Origin: a virus | DNA length: 45,063 nt | Virus record (IMG/VR): IMGVR_UViG_3300018083_000053 | Location: 1 to 45,063 of that record | Direction: 5' to 3' (one strand) | Shown here: positions 5,898-13,349 of the stretch, piece after piece | Position numbering within the stretch: the stretch's first letter is position 1 | Layout of the letters: every line of letters begins with the position of its first letter | Position numbers and translations under genes: made by a program | The notes under the pieces: model-generated | Database searches by the model: none | What the model was told of the DNA's origin: nothing | The model's input: only the letters and a program-made list of their open reading frames with translations

Positions 5898-6216
5898 GGG
5901 TAGATTGGGATTATACAAGTCGTACAACTTCGTCGATAAAGACCCAGTGATCGACAAGCTACGGACACTGGTCAATCGCGAGGGCTTGAAGTATAGCGAT
6001 ATACAAAAGCTCTCAGGGGTCACACCCTCGACCATGTACAACTGGTTCGAGGGCAAGACTAAGAAGCCACAGTATGCAACGGTGATGGCGGTGGTTCACG
6101 CCTTGGGGTATCGACAGCACTTTGTGCGTGTGGGGTCGAAGCTCAGAGTGATTGAGGGCGGCAAGCAACGAGAGGACAAAACCACGGAGAAGAAGAATGG
6201 GACTACTCCAGTATAG
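5890..6216 (+). CDS. XRE/Cro-type helix-turn-helix regulator (108 aa)
   Basis: ATG 5890 is preceded by TGGAGGAATACT. Residues about 18-74 match the Cro/C1 helix-turn-helix layout: helix, SDIQKLSGVTPSTMYNWFEG (helix 2, turn, recognition helix), then PQYATVMAVVHALGY. The 35-residue basic tail is probably flexible. Members of this family bind short palindromic operators as dimers, so this is the first candidate for the protein that binds GTGTGANTCACAC, although nothing in the sequence proves this. It sits in the early operon, unlike a classical divergent repressor gene. Confidence 0.8.
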   Translation: MAKGRLGLYKSYNFVDKDPVIDKLRTLVNREGLKYSDIQKLSGVTPSTMYNWFEGKTKKPQYATVMAVVHALGYRQHFVRVGSKLRVIEGGKQREDKTTEKKNGTTPV

Positions 6217-6409
6217 GATCGGTCGCCGTCATGGCTACCAAGGCAAACCCTATCTTATCCATCGCAATCAAAGAAGGTACGATGGGGCGTCGGCGAATGA
6301 CTCGTATCTGCATGGATACAAGTATGGAGAAAAAGAGAGGTACAATGAAATACAGATTAGACGTGACCGTGAATTGGAGGGACGGGACGGAGAAGACTAT
6401 CGTTTGTAA
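6197..6409 (+). CDS. Hypothetical small basic protein (70 aa)
   Basis: ATG 6197 has ACGGAGAAGA in front. It contains spaced GRRHGYQGK and YLHGYKYGEKERYNE segments, a pattern of G-Y-x2-G repeats found in small phage and stress proteins that contact RNA or ribosomes; this resemblance is loose. Overlaps both neighbours. Function unknown. Confidence 0.7.
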   Translation: MGLLQYRIGRRHGYQGKPYLIHRNQRRYDGASANDSYLHGYKYGEKERYNEIQIRRDRELEGRDGEDYRL

Positions 6410-6542
6410 TCCATACTCCCTCTACAACCTGAAACAAGTAGTAGGGAGGATCATCGAACAGAGTTCCAAGGATGCGTCAAGTTTCATGTTCGTTGTGTGT
6501 GAATCACACGAGAAAACAGGAGAAGAGAATGTCGGAAGTTAA
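6345..6542 (+). CDS. Hypothetical protein (65 aa)
   Basis: ATG 6345 follows AGAGAGG. The first 45 residues look like a strand-helix fold (MKYRLDVTVNWRDGTEKTIV). The palindrome copy at 6497-6509 lies near its 3' end and encodes C-E-S-H, immediately before the ribosome-binding site of the next gene, which it overlaps by 14 nt. Confidence 0.65.
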   Translation: MKYRLDVTVNWRDGTEKTIVCNPYSLYNLKQVVGRIIEQSSKDASSFMFVVCESHEKTGEENVGS

Positions 6543-6969
6543 AACCAACCTCGGGTTACAAGCTCAGTTGTGGATGCTGCTCGATACTCTGGCTGATAAG
6601 CTAAAGTTCCCAGACCGATCCAATGCTGGTCGGGACTTCGCCATGTTGTTTGTGTGGAAACACACAGAGCAGATCGCAGCCAAGAAGTACAAGGAGCTTC
6701 TGGACAAGTTAGTTCAAGACGAGATGATCGAAGACGCACAGGTTATCACGATCGCTGGCAACCACATGCTTGGTGAGGCCGGTCGGTACGCTGTGCAGGT
6801 CAACGTGTCCGTGCCGCGTAGGGAGTTCAATGCCGATTGGTTGGCAGAGCGTATGGCTAAGGACTATAAGGTTCCCACAGCCATCACGAAGCAATTGATC
6901 GAAGAAGCCAAGCGTCCGGGTAAGACGCAGGTTCGACGGATCACAGTCATTGAGAAGGGAGGCGACTAG
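6529..6969 (+). CDS. Hypothetical protein (146 aa)
   Basis: ATG 6529 follows ACAGGAGAAGAG, itself directly behind a palindrome copy; this is the standard junction of this genome. Soluble alpha/beta composition with a long charged helix around residues 45-65. No recognisable domain. The stop codon overlaps the GTG of the next gene by one base. Confidence 0.8.
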   Translation: MSEVKTNLGLQAQLWMLLDTLADKLKFPDRSNAGRDFAMLFVWKHTEQIAAKKYKELLDKLVQDEMIEDAQVITIAGNHMLGEAGRYAVQVNVSVPRREFNADWLAERMAKDYKVPTAITKQLIEEAKRPGKTQVRRITVIEKGGD

Positions 6970-7187
6970 TGGTTGGGGATGCAAAGAGGATTGGCTGGTT
7001 GGACAGCAAGGCACGTAGGATGGGTGTATCTATTAAATGGACAGCCGAAATCGATGGTCCCCATCCCGGCTTTCGTGTCATGTGGGAGGGGTATATCAGT
7101 GAGCCATACCTCTCATTTCGTGAGGCGATAGACAAAGCAATGACAAGGGATTTTATCGATGCCGTTAATTCTCGCCCCAAGCTTTGA
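6969..7187 (+). CDS. Hypothetical protein (72 aa, GTG start)
   Basis: The GTG at 6969 overlaps the previous TAG and has an AAGGGAGG site. It contains a short strand-turn-strand piece (VSIKWTAEIDG, FRVMWEGYIS) and an amphipathic helix. Overlaps the next gene by 29 nt. Function unknown. Confidence 0.7.
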   Translation: MVGDAKRIGWLDSKARRMGVSIKWTAEIDGPHPGFRVMWEGYISEPYLSFREAIDKAMTRDFIDAVNSRPKL

Positions 7188-7467
7188 CGATCACACCCGC
7201 GAGCAGGTCGAAGCCCATCTTGAACAGGTGCGTATCCGCCGTATCGCTGGTGCTATGGAGTACCAACAGAGTAAGCTTCTCAGGTTAGAGAAGGACAACA
7301 ACATGGTTACGAACAAGCTCATTCGTAACTACGAGCAGATGGGTAAGGCGTTGATGCGGCTAGATCGGGAGTTAGAGAAGATAGAAACCTATCTAGCCGC
7401 ATGTCAGATGTTGCGCACAGAGGCTGACCTGAACGTAGACCGCATAGCACTAGCGAAAAGGAAGTAG
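7159..7467 (+). CDS. Coiled-coil protein (102 aa)
   Basis: ATG 7159 follows AAGGGA. From residue 10 onward the protein is a continuous charged helix with heptad-like leucines, so a dimeric coiled coil is likely. Small early coiled-coil proteins often act as inhibitors or adaptors, but no partner is visible. Confidence 0.75.
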   Translation: MPLILAPSFDDHTREQVEAHLEQVRIRRIAGAMEYQQSKLLRLEKDNNMVTNKLIRNYEQMGKALMRLDRELEKIETYLAACQMLRTEADLNVDRIALAKRK

Positions 7468-7468
7468 T

Positions 7469-7822
7469 ATGTCCGAGATTGAATATGAATTTGTGCCGGG
7501 GTCGCCTGAGCAGGTAGAAGTCTTCCTCGACCTACAGCGTATGCTGCTCAAGCTGTACAACAAATGGCCGGGAGACACAGCCATCGCTGTGTTCTCCGCT
7601 TCGTTGGGCTGTGCTGTCGCACTGATCGAGACGCAGTATAAGATACATCTCGAAGAGTGTGAGAAGTGTCGCGAGAGGTACAAGAGCGAAGAGTTCGACC
7701 TCGATGATGTGGCACGTAGTAACTATCAGTACTACTATGGTAAGGGGCTGGAGCAATCGGAGATCGATAAGAAGGTTGCGGCTGACTTGGTAAAGTCATT
7801 CTTTAAGAAGGGAGAACACTAA
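7469..7822 (+). CDS. Hypothetical acidic protein (117 aa)
   Basis: ATG 7469 follows AAAAGGAAGTAGT. Helical, with a moderately hydrophobic helix (TAIAVFSASLGCAVALIE) that could be buried or membrane-associated, then an acidic part with a C-x2-C pair (CEKC). Stop overlaps the next start (TAATG). Unknown function. Confidence 0.75.
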   Translation: MSEIEYEFVPGSPEQVEVFLDLQRMLLKLYNKWPGDTAIAVFSASLGCAVALIETQYKIHLEECEKCRERYKSEEFDLDDVARSNYQYYYGKGLEQSEIDKKVAADLVKSFFKKGEH

Positions 7823-8100
7823 TGGATTGGAACTCTTTCAATCGAGAACTACAGAACAGAGTGAGCGATCCGGGCACGCGGTACATGCTCGGGTTGATCT
7901 ATGAACGCTTGCTCGACATCAGCAAGCAGACCGATGCTGCCGGTGGGATCATGCTCGCGTTCGCTGAGACGATCAAAGGGTTTGTCGAACTCAGTGAGAC
8001 CCAAGACGCTCGCGTCAAAGACCTTCACAAGATGGTCACGGGTCAAGTCGATGGTGTATCACTCCAAAGCGTACCGATCACCAACGACGATCTCAACTGA
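7822..8100 (+). CDS. Hypothetical protein (92 aa)
   Basis: Starts at the TAATG overlap, with GGGAG upstream. Predominantly helical and acidic. The TGA stop is followed after one base by the palindrome copy 8102-8114 and then AGGAGACAGG of the next gene. Unknown function. Confidence 0.75.
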   Translation: MDWNSFNRELQNRVSDPGTRYMLGLIYERLLDISKQTDAAGGIMLAFAETIKGFVELSETQDARVKDLHKMVTGQVDGVSLQSVPITNDDLN

Positions 8101-8126
8101 CGTGTGAATCACACAGGAGACAGGAA

Positions 8127-8522
8127 ATGTACATCTACATAACGGTGAAGCCAGATGGGGCATTGGCGAGTGAATACAAACCGAAACCACCCGACTACAA
8201 AGAAGTTCAGAAGTATGTGGATGGCTGGATGCAGATCCTCCCCTATTTCTCTTCGATGGAGTTCGATGGCAAAGTGTACAATCGTGGAACTGCGTATTGC
8301 AATGAGGAAGGGTGGCTACAGGGTCTACAGCCTAATCCTCTCGCGTCGGCATGCTGGCTGAAAGCCTGTCCGAAAGGCGACCCTAAACTTATGCATATCG
8401 TAGGCACGCTTCTATTCGTCGCCAAAGTGAAGGAAGAAAAGCCGAAGGCGGCTTTACCATATTGCCCTTTCTGTAAGAAGGAACACGAAGGCGGCGATAC
8501 TTGCATGGGACATTACCCATGA
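8127..8522 (+). CDS. DUF3846-like protein with zinc-binding tail (131 aa)
   Basis: ATG 8127 follows AGGAGACAGGAA. The body has the layout I recall for the DUF3846 family: an N-terminal strand, a VDGWMQ segment, a cysteine/asparagine-rich turn (YCNEEGWLQGLQPN) and a final I-V-G-T-LLFV strand. The C-terminal 25 residues add CPFC and a later C/H pair, a probable zinc ribbon. The family is widespread in phages and plasmids and has no known biochemical role. Ends with an ATGA overlap. Confidence 0.6.
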   Translation: MYIYITVKPDGALASEYKPKPPDYKEVQKYVDGWMQILPYFSSMEFDGKVYNRGTAYCNEEGWLQGLQPNPLASACWLKACPKGDPKLMHIVGTLLFVAKVKEEKPKAALPYCPFCKKEHEGGDTCMGHYP

Positions 8523-8899
8523 GTAAGCCAGTTAAAGGGTTCCTCGCGATGGACGGCACGTTTTTTGAGCGTGCCCCCGAGTGTATGCGTTACGAAGCAA
8601 CAAGAGGGCTAGAGCGTCTGTGTGAATCACACGGAACCAACTTCGAGAACTTCCTGATCTGTGTGAATGCATGGAACAAACTCATAAAGGAATATTACGA
8701 TGCGGACAGTAAATGTAAAGAGCCCCAAGTCAGAGAAGCCGAAGTCCAATTCAATGGAGACGATACCATCGCCGATGAACTCAGTGATGGCACCGACATA
8801 CCAGCATTTCTACGAGATGAAGAACATCGAGCCGACCCTCCCGTCGGAAGCAAAGACGCTCCGGGCTTTCTCGAACAGCAGATTAGAAAGCGTATCTGA
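8519..8899 (+). CDS. Hypothetical protein (126 aa)
   Basis: Begins in the ATGA overlap at 8519. The N-terminal half is helical with several cysteines; the C-terminal half is acidic and includes DIPAFLRDEE, a motif seen at the ends of several small phage proteins. The palindrome copy 8620-8632 is internal and encodes C-E-S-H. The last 200 nt overlap the nuclease gene in another frame, so either this C-terminus or the first residues of the nuclease may be dispensable. Confidence 0.6.
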   Translation: MSKPVKGFLAMDGTFFERAPECMRYEATRGLERLCESHGTNFENFLICVNAWNKLIKEYYDADSKCKEPQVREAEVQFNGDDTIADELSDGTDIPAFLRDEEHRADPPVGSKDAPGFLEQQIRKRI

Positions 8900-9860
8900 A
8901 TGCCCTACATTCGGTGTAGTCCACATGCAACGTCAGTATCCTCAGCACGGTCGTGCTATGGCTTTGGAGGCTGGGGAGGCTATGCATCAATTTTTCGCTG
9001 CGATGAGGTGCTGGCAACTCCACAAGTTACAAAAACTGAAAGAACACGCCCAAGTTACTGGCGAGAGAATATTCGGCGAGCCAAGATGGAAAGAGATTTG
9101 GAAGAGTATGCTGAAACAGTCCGGCGATATGGACCAGATTGGGCAACTCGCGGTTGACGTACTCAATACCAGTGGGTTCTACGACGATCCCAATGACAAG
9201 GTACGTACTCTTTCCAACATGCAAACGGCTGCGGTTGTGTATGCAAGGGAGTCGTATCCGTATCTCTACGCTTGGCCTATCTGGGTAGCGGACCAGAAGT
9301 CCCCACTTAAACCCGTGGGTATCGAACAGGTATTCGACTGCGTAGTTGAGTATACCGATGGCAAACGTATTCGATTTATCGGCACCCTTGACGGCATCCT
9401 GTGTAATGCTGCGAGGGACATGCAGATAACGATGGCGGATAACAAGACTGCTTCGCGTATGGACAGGGCGTGGAAGGAATCCCAGAAGACCAAGCACCAA
9501 TACACAGGCTACATGGCTTGTGGCATGGCGATCTTCCAGATCAAGATGTGGCACGCTCGGATATATGGCTGTCTGCTCAAGCCAGTGTACAAAGGCGAAG
9601 ACGTTCACGTCGAACCCATCAAGCGTACACGAGACGATATCAACCACTGGGCCAATTGGATGCGGCGGCAGGTTGAAATCTTTGAAGAGTATCAAGTCGA
9701 TTGGGAGCATGCTGAACGTCGCACTCATTCGTGCAACCGCTTCTTTCGACCATGTGCCCTCATACCATTCTGTGCCGACACTCCCAGTGGTCGCGTCGAA
9801 CAATGGGACCAGATGATTGATGTGATCCCGTCGCCAAGTGAGAGGGCCATTCAGTCGTGA
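8700..9860 (+). CDS. PD-(D/E)XK nuclease, Cas4/RecB-like (386 aa)
   Basis: Predicted DNA exonuclease of the Cas4/AddB type, acting in phage recombination or replication. Motifs in order: SRLESVSECPTFG with Cys68, G92-E-A-M-H96, D231 in the G-T-L-D-G strand, D247-N-K249 (the D-x-K of the catalytic core), Q267-x3-Y271, and Cys345, Cys352 and Cys358. The single early and three late cysteines are the arrangement that ligates a 4Fe-4S cluster in this family. AAAGGA precedes ATG 8700; ATGs at 8754, 8775, 8787 and 8817 are alternatives. Ends with an ATGA overlap with the RecA-like ATPase, as expected for functional partners. Confidence 0.85.
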   Translation: MRTVNVKSPKSEKPKSNSMETIPSPMNSVMAPTYQHFYEMKNIEPTLPSEAKTLRAFSNSRLESVSECPTFGVVHMQRQYPQHGRAMALEAGEAMHQFFAAMRCWQLHKLQKLKEHAQVTGERIFGEPRWKEIWKSMLKQSGDMDQIGQLAVDVLNTSGFYDDPNDKVRTLSNMQTAAVVYARESYPYLYAWPIWVADQKSPLKPVGIEQVFDCVVEYTDGKRIRFIGTLDGILCNAARDMQITMADNKTASRMDRAWKESQKTKHQYTGYMACGMAIFQIKMWHARIYGCLLKPVYKGEDVHVEPIKRTRDDINHWANWMRRQVEIFEEYQVDWEHAERRTHSCNRFFRPCALIPFCADTPSGRVEQWDQMIDVIPSPSERAIQS

Positions 9861-10765
9861 ATGATGTAGTCAAATTCCCAATAAAGAGGGGCGTGGATGC
9901 CAGCGTAAGGCTGTCCATGCTTATCTGGGGACAAGCCGGGGCAGGCAAAACTACATGGGCGGCAACAGCACCGGGGGATAAACTTTGGTTATCCTTCGGA
10001 GAGGGTGAACACGTTAGCGTTAGCGCTCGAAACGACGTGTTCGTTATGGACTTATCAAGTACTCCTGCCGATGAGGTATTCAAACATGGTCTGGGTAAGA
10101 ACTCGTTTGGATTGGATCAGCAACTATACGAACGTAAGAATATCAAGACGGTGGTTGTGGATAATCTCACGGCTATTCAGTATCTAGGGCTGGAGAAAGC
10201 TGTGAGCGATGGTATCGGTGCAGGCAAGGGATTCACTCCAACAATGCAGGCACCGGGACGATCCGCTTATGGCGGCAGGAACGCCAATCTTATCGCCTTG
10301 ATGAAAGCGTTAATCTATATAACTGGCAAACATCGATGCAACGTCATTTTCATCGCACATGAGAACGATCCCGTAACCAAGGTTGATAACCGTGGCGTGG
10401 AAACCGTTGAGCATATCGGCATGTCTCTAGGCGGACAACTCGTAAATAATGTCAGCGCCCAGTTGTCAGAGATATGGAATTTTCGTCAAGAGCCTATGGG
10501 TAAGCGTCAGCGTATATGTACAGTTCGCGTATCAGGTTCGCGTAAGCCAATGAAAACCCGCATGTTTGACCAGCGTGGCGAGTCGTCTTTTGTAGTAAGT
10601 TACGACCCCACTAAGCCGAATAGCTCATTAGGTCAAACCACTATCGCAGGATTTTGGGAACAGTGGCATAAATCTGGTATGCAGAGAATTGCAGTCCCCT
10701 CTACCCGTCAAGGCGGCGACAAAGAGGATAATGCTGTAATGAAGATTGGGCCGCACTCAGGTTAG
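9857..10765 (+). CDS. RecA-like ATPase, Sak4-type recombinase (302 aa)
   Basis: Walker A G25-QAGAGK-T32, then a Walker B strand ending in V-V-V-D102. The size, the early Walker A and the neighbourhood (nuclease upstream, SSB-like protein downstream) fit the Sak4 group of phage single-strand annealing/strand-exchange ATPases. They load on single-stranded DNA together with the cognate SSB. The TAG stop supplies the first base of a palindrome copy (10765-10777). Confidence 0.85.
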   Translation: MNDVVKFPIKRGVDASVRLSMLIWGQAGAGKTTWAATAPGDKLWLSFGEGEHVSVSARNDVFVMDLSSTPADEVFKHGLGKNSFGLDQQLYERKNIKTVVVDNLTAIQYLGLEKAVSDGIGAGKGFTPTMQAPGRSAYGGRNANLIALMKALIYITGKHRCNVIFIAHENDPVTKVDNRGVETVEHIGMSLGGQLVNNVSAQLSEIWNFRQEPMGKRQRICTVRVSGSRKPMKTRMFDQRGESSFVVSYDPTKPNSSLGQTTIAGFWEQWHKSGMQRIAVPSTRQGGDKEDNAVMKIGPHSG

Positions 10766-10777
10766 TGTGACTCACAC

Positions 10778-10847
10778 AGACTTCCGACCGGGGAAGTTAT
10801 CATCAACAGAGTGGGCCGGTCCCCACTCAAATAGTGAGTCCACTAAA
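10778..10847 (+). promoter_or_regulatory. Leader with competing hairpins before the SSB-like gene
   Basis: GAGTGGG (10809-10815) pairs with CCCACTC (10822-10828), and TAGTG (10832-10836) pairs with CACTA (10841-10845) just before ATG 10848. CACT (10824-10827) can instead pair with AGTG (10833-10836), so the two folds may be exclusive. No strong ribosome-binding site is visible, so translational control is plausible. Confidence 0.4.
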
Positions 10848-11378
10848 ATGGCTGAACAGGAAGAACTTGGTATTATCTCTTTGGACGTGAACCTATCTGA
10901 CGTGGAACGCCCGCCGGAGATACCCGTGGGGAAGTACGTTGGAGAGATTCAATCCGTCGAGATTAAGACCTCGGGACAGGGGAACGACTACTTCGCGGTT
11001 CGTATCCTCGTCCCGGCTGAGAACATCCCCGCGGAGGTTGCAGAGCATTATGAAGATGGTGCCCTGTTCTTTTTCAACCGCTTGTTGGTTCCGAAGGGGA
11101 ATGATCGCCGGTCGCTATGGAACCTCCGTCAGTTCGTGGAAAAGCTTGGTCTCGACTCTAATACGAACGAGATCAACCCGAACGAATGGATGAACCAGAA
11201 CATCGGTATCGTGGTCGGTACCGAGAAGAACCTCGAAGGGGAGATGCGCGCAAGCGTTCGCTCTCTCTTCGCGGCTGAGGAAGCGCCGGCTCGTGAGGAA
11301 GACGAGCAGGATGAAGTCGCGGAAGAGAAGCCGGCTCCCGCTCCGGCTCGTGCTGCGGCTCGTGGCCGTCGCCGGTAA
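10848..11378 (+). CDS. SSB-like protein, DUF669 type (176 aa)
   Basis: Predicted single-stranded DNA-binding protein. The segment PEIPVGKYVGEIQSVEIK, a G-N-D-Y-F strand, and the later W-x-N-L-R-Q-F and G-I-V-V-G-T pieces match what I recall of the DUF669 OB-fold family, usually encoded beside Sak4. The last 40 residues are acidic, then Ala/Pro-rich and end in RGRRR; an acidic tail is a typical partner-binding end of SSBs, the final basic end is unusual. The start is chosen by frame content because no good ribosome-binding site is seen. Confidence 0.75.
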   Translation: MAEQEELGIISLDVNLSDVERPPEIPVGKYVGEIQSVEIKTSGQGNDYFAVRILVPAENIPAEVAEHYEDGALFFFNRLLVPKGNDRRSLWNLRQFVEKLGLDSNTNEINPNEWMNQNIGIVVGTEKNLEGEMRASVRSLFAAEEAPAREEDEQDEVAEEKPAPAPARAAARGRRR

Positions 11379-11386
11379 TTAAGAAC

Positions 11387-11413
11387 GGGGCTGTGTGATT
11401 CACACACAGCCCC
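11387..11413 (+). terminator. GC-rich hairpin containing a palindrome copy
   Basis: GGGGCTGTGTG (11387-11397) pairs with CACACAGCCCC (11403-11413); the copy at 11393-11405 is its core. No U-run follows, so it may attenuate transcription or protect the upstream message. Confidence 0.6.
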
Positions 11414-11432
11414 ACTTAACTGGAGAAATGAA

Positions 11433-11711
11433 ATGTCTCAGGTCGGTTTGATTACGATCTCACTCAGTCCTCCATATCCTGATGCGGGCATGGTGACGAC
11501 TGTAGTGCGGTTGACTGGTCAGGATAAAGCTAATTTCGATCTAGCGGCAGAGCATATGGGAATGAATCGTTCATTCCTGATGCGGATACTACTGGTCAAG
11601 GGTGCAGAGCGCATCCTGCGGGAGCTTGGGATTGAGGTTGTCTATGAGCAGAACGACAACATTGATCTGACCAAGGGTGAGGTATTAATCAGTGAAAAGA
11701 CAAGAGATTGA
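11433..11711 (+). CDS. Ribbon-helix-helix-like protein (92 aa)
   Basis: ATG 11433 follows CTGGAGAAATGAA. After an N-terminal extension comes a strand (TTVVRLTG), helix A (DKANFDLAAEHMG) and helix B (NRSFLMRILLVKGAERILRE), the layout of CopG/Arc-type DNA-binding dimers. Such proteins bind short palindromes through the paired strands, so it is a second candidate for the 13-bp palindrome. Overlaps the helicase gene by 20 nt. Confidence 0.65.
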   Translation: MSQVGLITISLSPPYPDAGMVTTVVRLTGQDKANFDLAAEHMGMNRSFLMRILLVKGAERILRELGIEVVYEQNDNIDLTKGEVLISEKTRD

Positions 11712-12927
11712 ACTCTCGATAGAACAGGAAGAAGCTGTTGAGATGTGTCTCGACAGACAGAACCGTATCTTCTCGGTGACAGGGCGTGCAGGTACTGGGA
11801 AGACAAGCGTCCTAGGTGTCGCCTATGACGAGACGCAACAACAGGTCGGTGTGGGCAAGGTTGTACTCTGTGCCCCCACCGGCAGAGCGGCGAAACGTAT
11901 CTACGAACTAACTGGGATTAAGGCTAAGACCATTCACAAGTTGTTAGAGTTTCCAGAACCGGATGAAGAAGATGCGCAGGGAAACCCTATACCTCCTGAT
12001 CCTCGTCGTAACCGTGAACGTCCTCTTTACGAGCGGGTCGTATATGTTGATGAGGCTTCTATGCTCTCACAGGGACTGTACGAGCAGCTTATGGCCGCTC
12101 TCCCTCCTAATGGACGAATACGATTCTTTGGAGACAATGAACAGTTACCCCCCGTTGAGAAAGGAAGCCCGTTTGAAGCTATGCTCAAGGAGAGAGCTTC
12201 GAAGCGGCTCACCCATTGCTTTCGGTCTGATGATGAAATCCTTTTCAACGCGGAGCGAATCCGAAACGGTAGACTGCCTATAAGGAACTATCGGTTTGAG
12301 ATTATCTACACCGAACAGCCGATCAAGCAATTGATATCGTTTACAACGGAAGAGTGCGTCCAGCGTTCTGTCCAGATCATCATGCCTACACGCAACGGTA
12401 ACTATGGGACCAATCGGGTTAACCCATCGTTGCAATTGAAGTTCAACCCAACAGGAGATATCATTCGTGTGGACCGAAAGGCAAAAATCCTTAAGGATGC
12501 TCCTCCGCCAGTTGCTCTACGAGGCGGCGATAAGTTCCTCTGGAACCAGAATGATTATACACTCAAGCTTTTCAATGGAGATTTGGGATACATCGATTGG
12601 GTCAACTCCGAAGATGGTTCATTACAAATTAGTACGGAAGAAAGACAACTCGTTATACCTCCATTCATACAGGTATATTCGCCATTTCACGGGTCGATCA
12701 TACATTACGACCCGCGAAAGAAAATTGAACTTGGATACGCTATTACGACTCACAAAGCGCAGGGATCAGAGTTCGACACAGTGATCTATTGCATGTCTCG
12801 CGCCGCCCCTAGAATGTTAAACAGGAGGAACATATATACAGCAGTGACTAGAGCTAAACACAATGTAGTAATCATTACAGATCGAATGGCTATGACTCAT
12901 TCTATGCGGAGGTACAACGGTGGATAG
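11692..12927 (+). CDS. SF1 DNA helicase, RecD/Dda-like (411 aa)
   Basis: Starts with GTG 11692 behind AGGTGAGG. Motifs: Walker A G31-RAGTGK-T38, motif Ia APTGRAAKRI, Walker B V-Y-V-D120-E121, motif III FFGDNEQLPPV and near the C-terminus H-K-A-Q-G-S-E-F and YTAVTRAK (motifs V/VI). This is the compact single-polypeptide RecD2/Dda type that unwinds DNA 5'-3' in replication and recombination. Its place before the polymerase gene fits a replisome role. Confidence 0.9.
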   Translation: MKRQEIELSIEQEEAVEMCLDRQNRIFSVTGRAGTGKTSVLGVAYDETQQQVGVGKVVLCAPTGRAAKRIYELTGIKAKTIHKLLEFPEPDEEDAQGNPIPPDPRRNRERPLYERVVYVDEASMLSQGLYEQLMAALPPNGRIRFFGDNEQLPPVEKGSPFEAMLKERASKRLTHCFRSDDEILFNAERIRNGRLPIRNYRFEIIYTEQPIKQLISFTTEECVQRSVQIIMPTRNGNYGTNRVNPSLQLKFNPTGDIIRVDRKAKILKDAPPPVALRGGDKFLWNQNDYTLKLFNGDLGYIDWVNSEDGSLQISTEERQLVIPPFIQVYSPFHGSIIHYDPRKKIELGYAITTHKAQGSEFDTVIYCMSRAAPRMLNRRNIYTAVTRAKHNVVIITDRMAMTHSMRRYNGG

Positions 12928-13066
12928 AATGTCAGATGAGAGAAGCAAATACATTAGGCTTCTTAAGGATAATGAAGAACTATCTCAGGAAATGTTAGCT
13001 ATGGCTCGCGAATCATTTACTGAGGGTTGGAGACAATGCGAGCGTGCAAACCCAAAGGAGAAATAA
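12920..13066 (+). CDS. Hypothetical small helical protein (48 aa)
   Basis: GTG 12920 overlaps the helicase stop and has GGAGG at the right distance; ATG 12929 is an alternative start. The product is one charged helix (KYIRLLKDNEELSQEMLAMA) with a short tail. Function unknown, possibly an accessory of the replication proteins around it. Confidence 0.6.
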   Translation: MDRMSDERSKYIRLLKDNEELSQEMLAMARESFTEGWRQCERANPKEK

Positions 13067-13067
13067 A

Positions 13068-13349
13068 ATGGTAACAACAGTAGAGAATACCCCTGAGTTC
13101 GATCAGTCAATCAAGTGTCCCACCTGCAAGCCTGATGATTATATCATCGAAGGCTACGGCATGATCGGCGGCGGCATAGGCCCATATACTATGTGTGGTA
13201 ACTGCGGTGTACTCCTGTCCAAATCCCAAGACGAAGTCATGTGTGATTCACACGAAGCCACGGAGATTAAAGATGCTCAAGAAACTGCCGACGATAAAGC
13301 TGACCACGCCGCTGAGTCAAGTGGGCACTCTGCCGACGACGACAAATAG
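13068..13349 (+). CDS. Zinc-ribbon protein (93 aa)
   Basis: ATG 13068 follows AGGAGAAATAAA. Two C-x2-C knuckles (CPTC and CGNC) about 30 residues apart define a zinc ribbon; the remaining 40 residues are acidic and disordered. Palindrome copy 13241-13253 is internal and encodes C-D-S-H. The final 77 nt overlap the polymerase gene. Confidence 0.7.
   Translation: MVTTVENTPEFDQSIKCPTCKPDDYIIEGYGMIGGGIGPYTMCGNCGVLLSKSQDEVMCDSHEATEIKDAQETADDKADHAAESSGHSADDDK

Noticed and set aside
9027-9803. 258-aa frame opposite the nuclease
   Set aside because: Antisense to a gene with a full set of nuclease motifs; no start signals.
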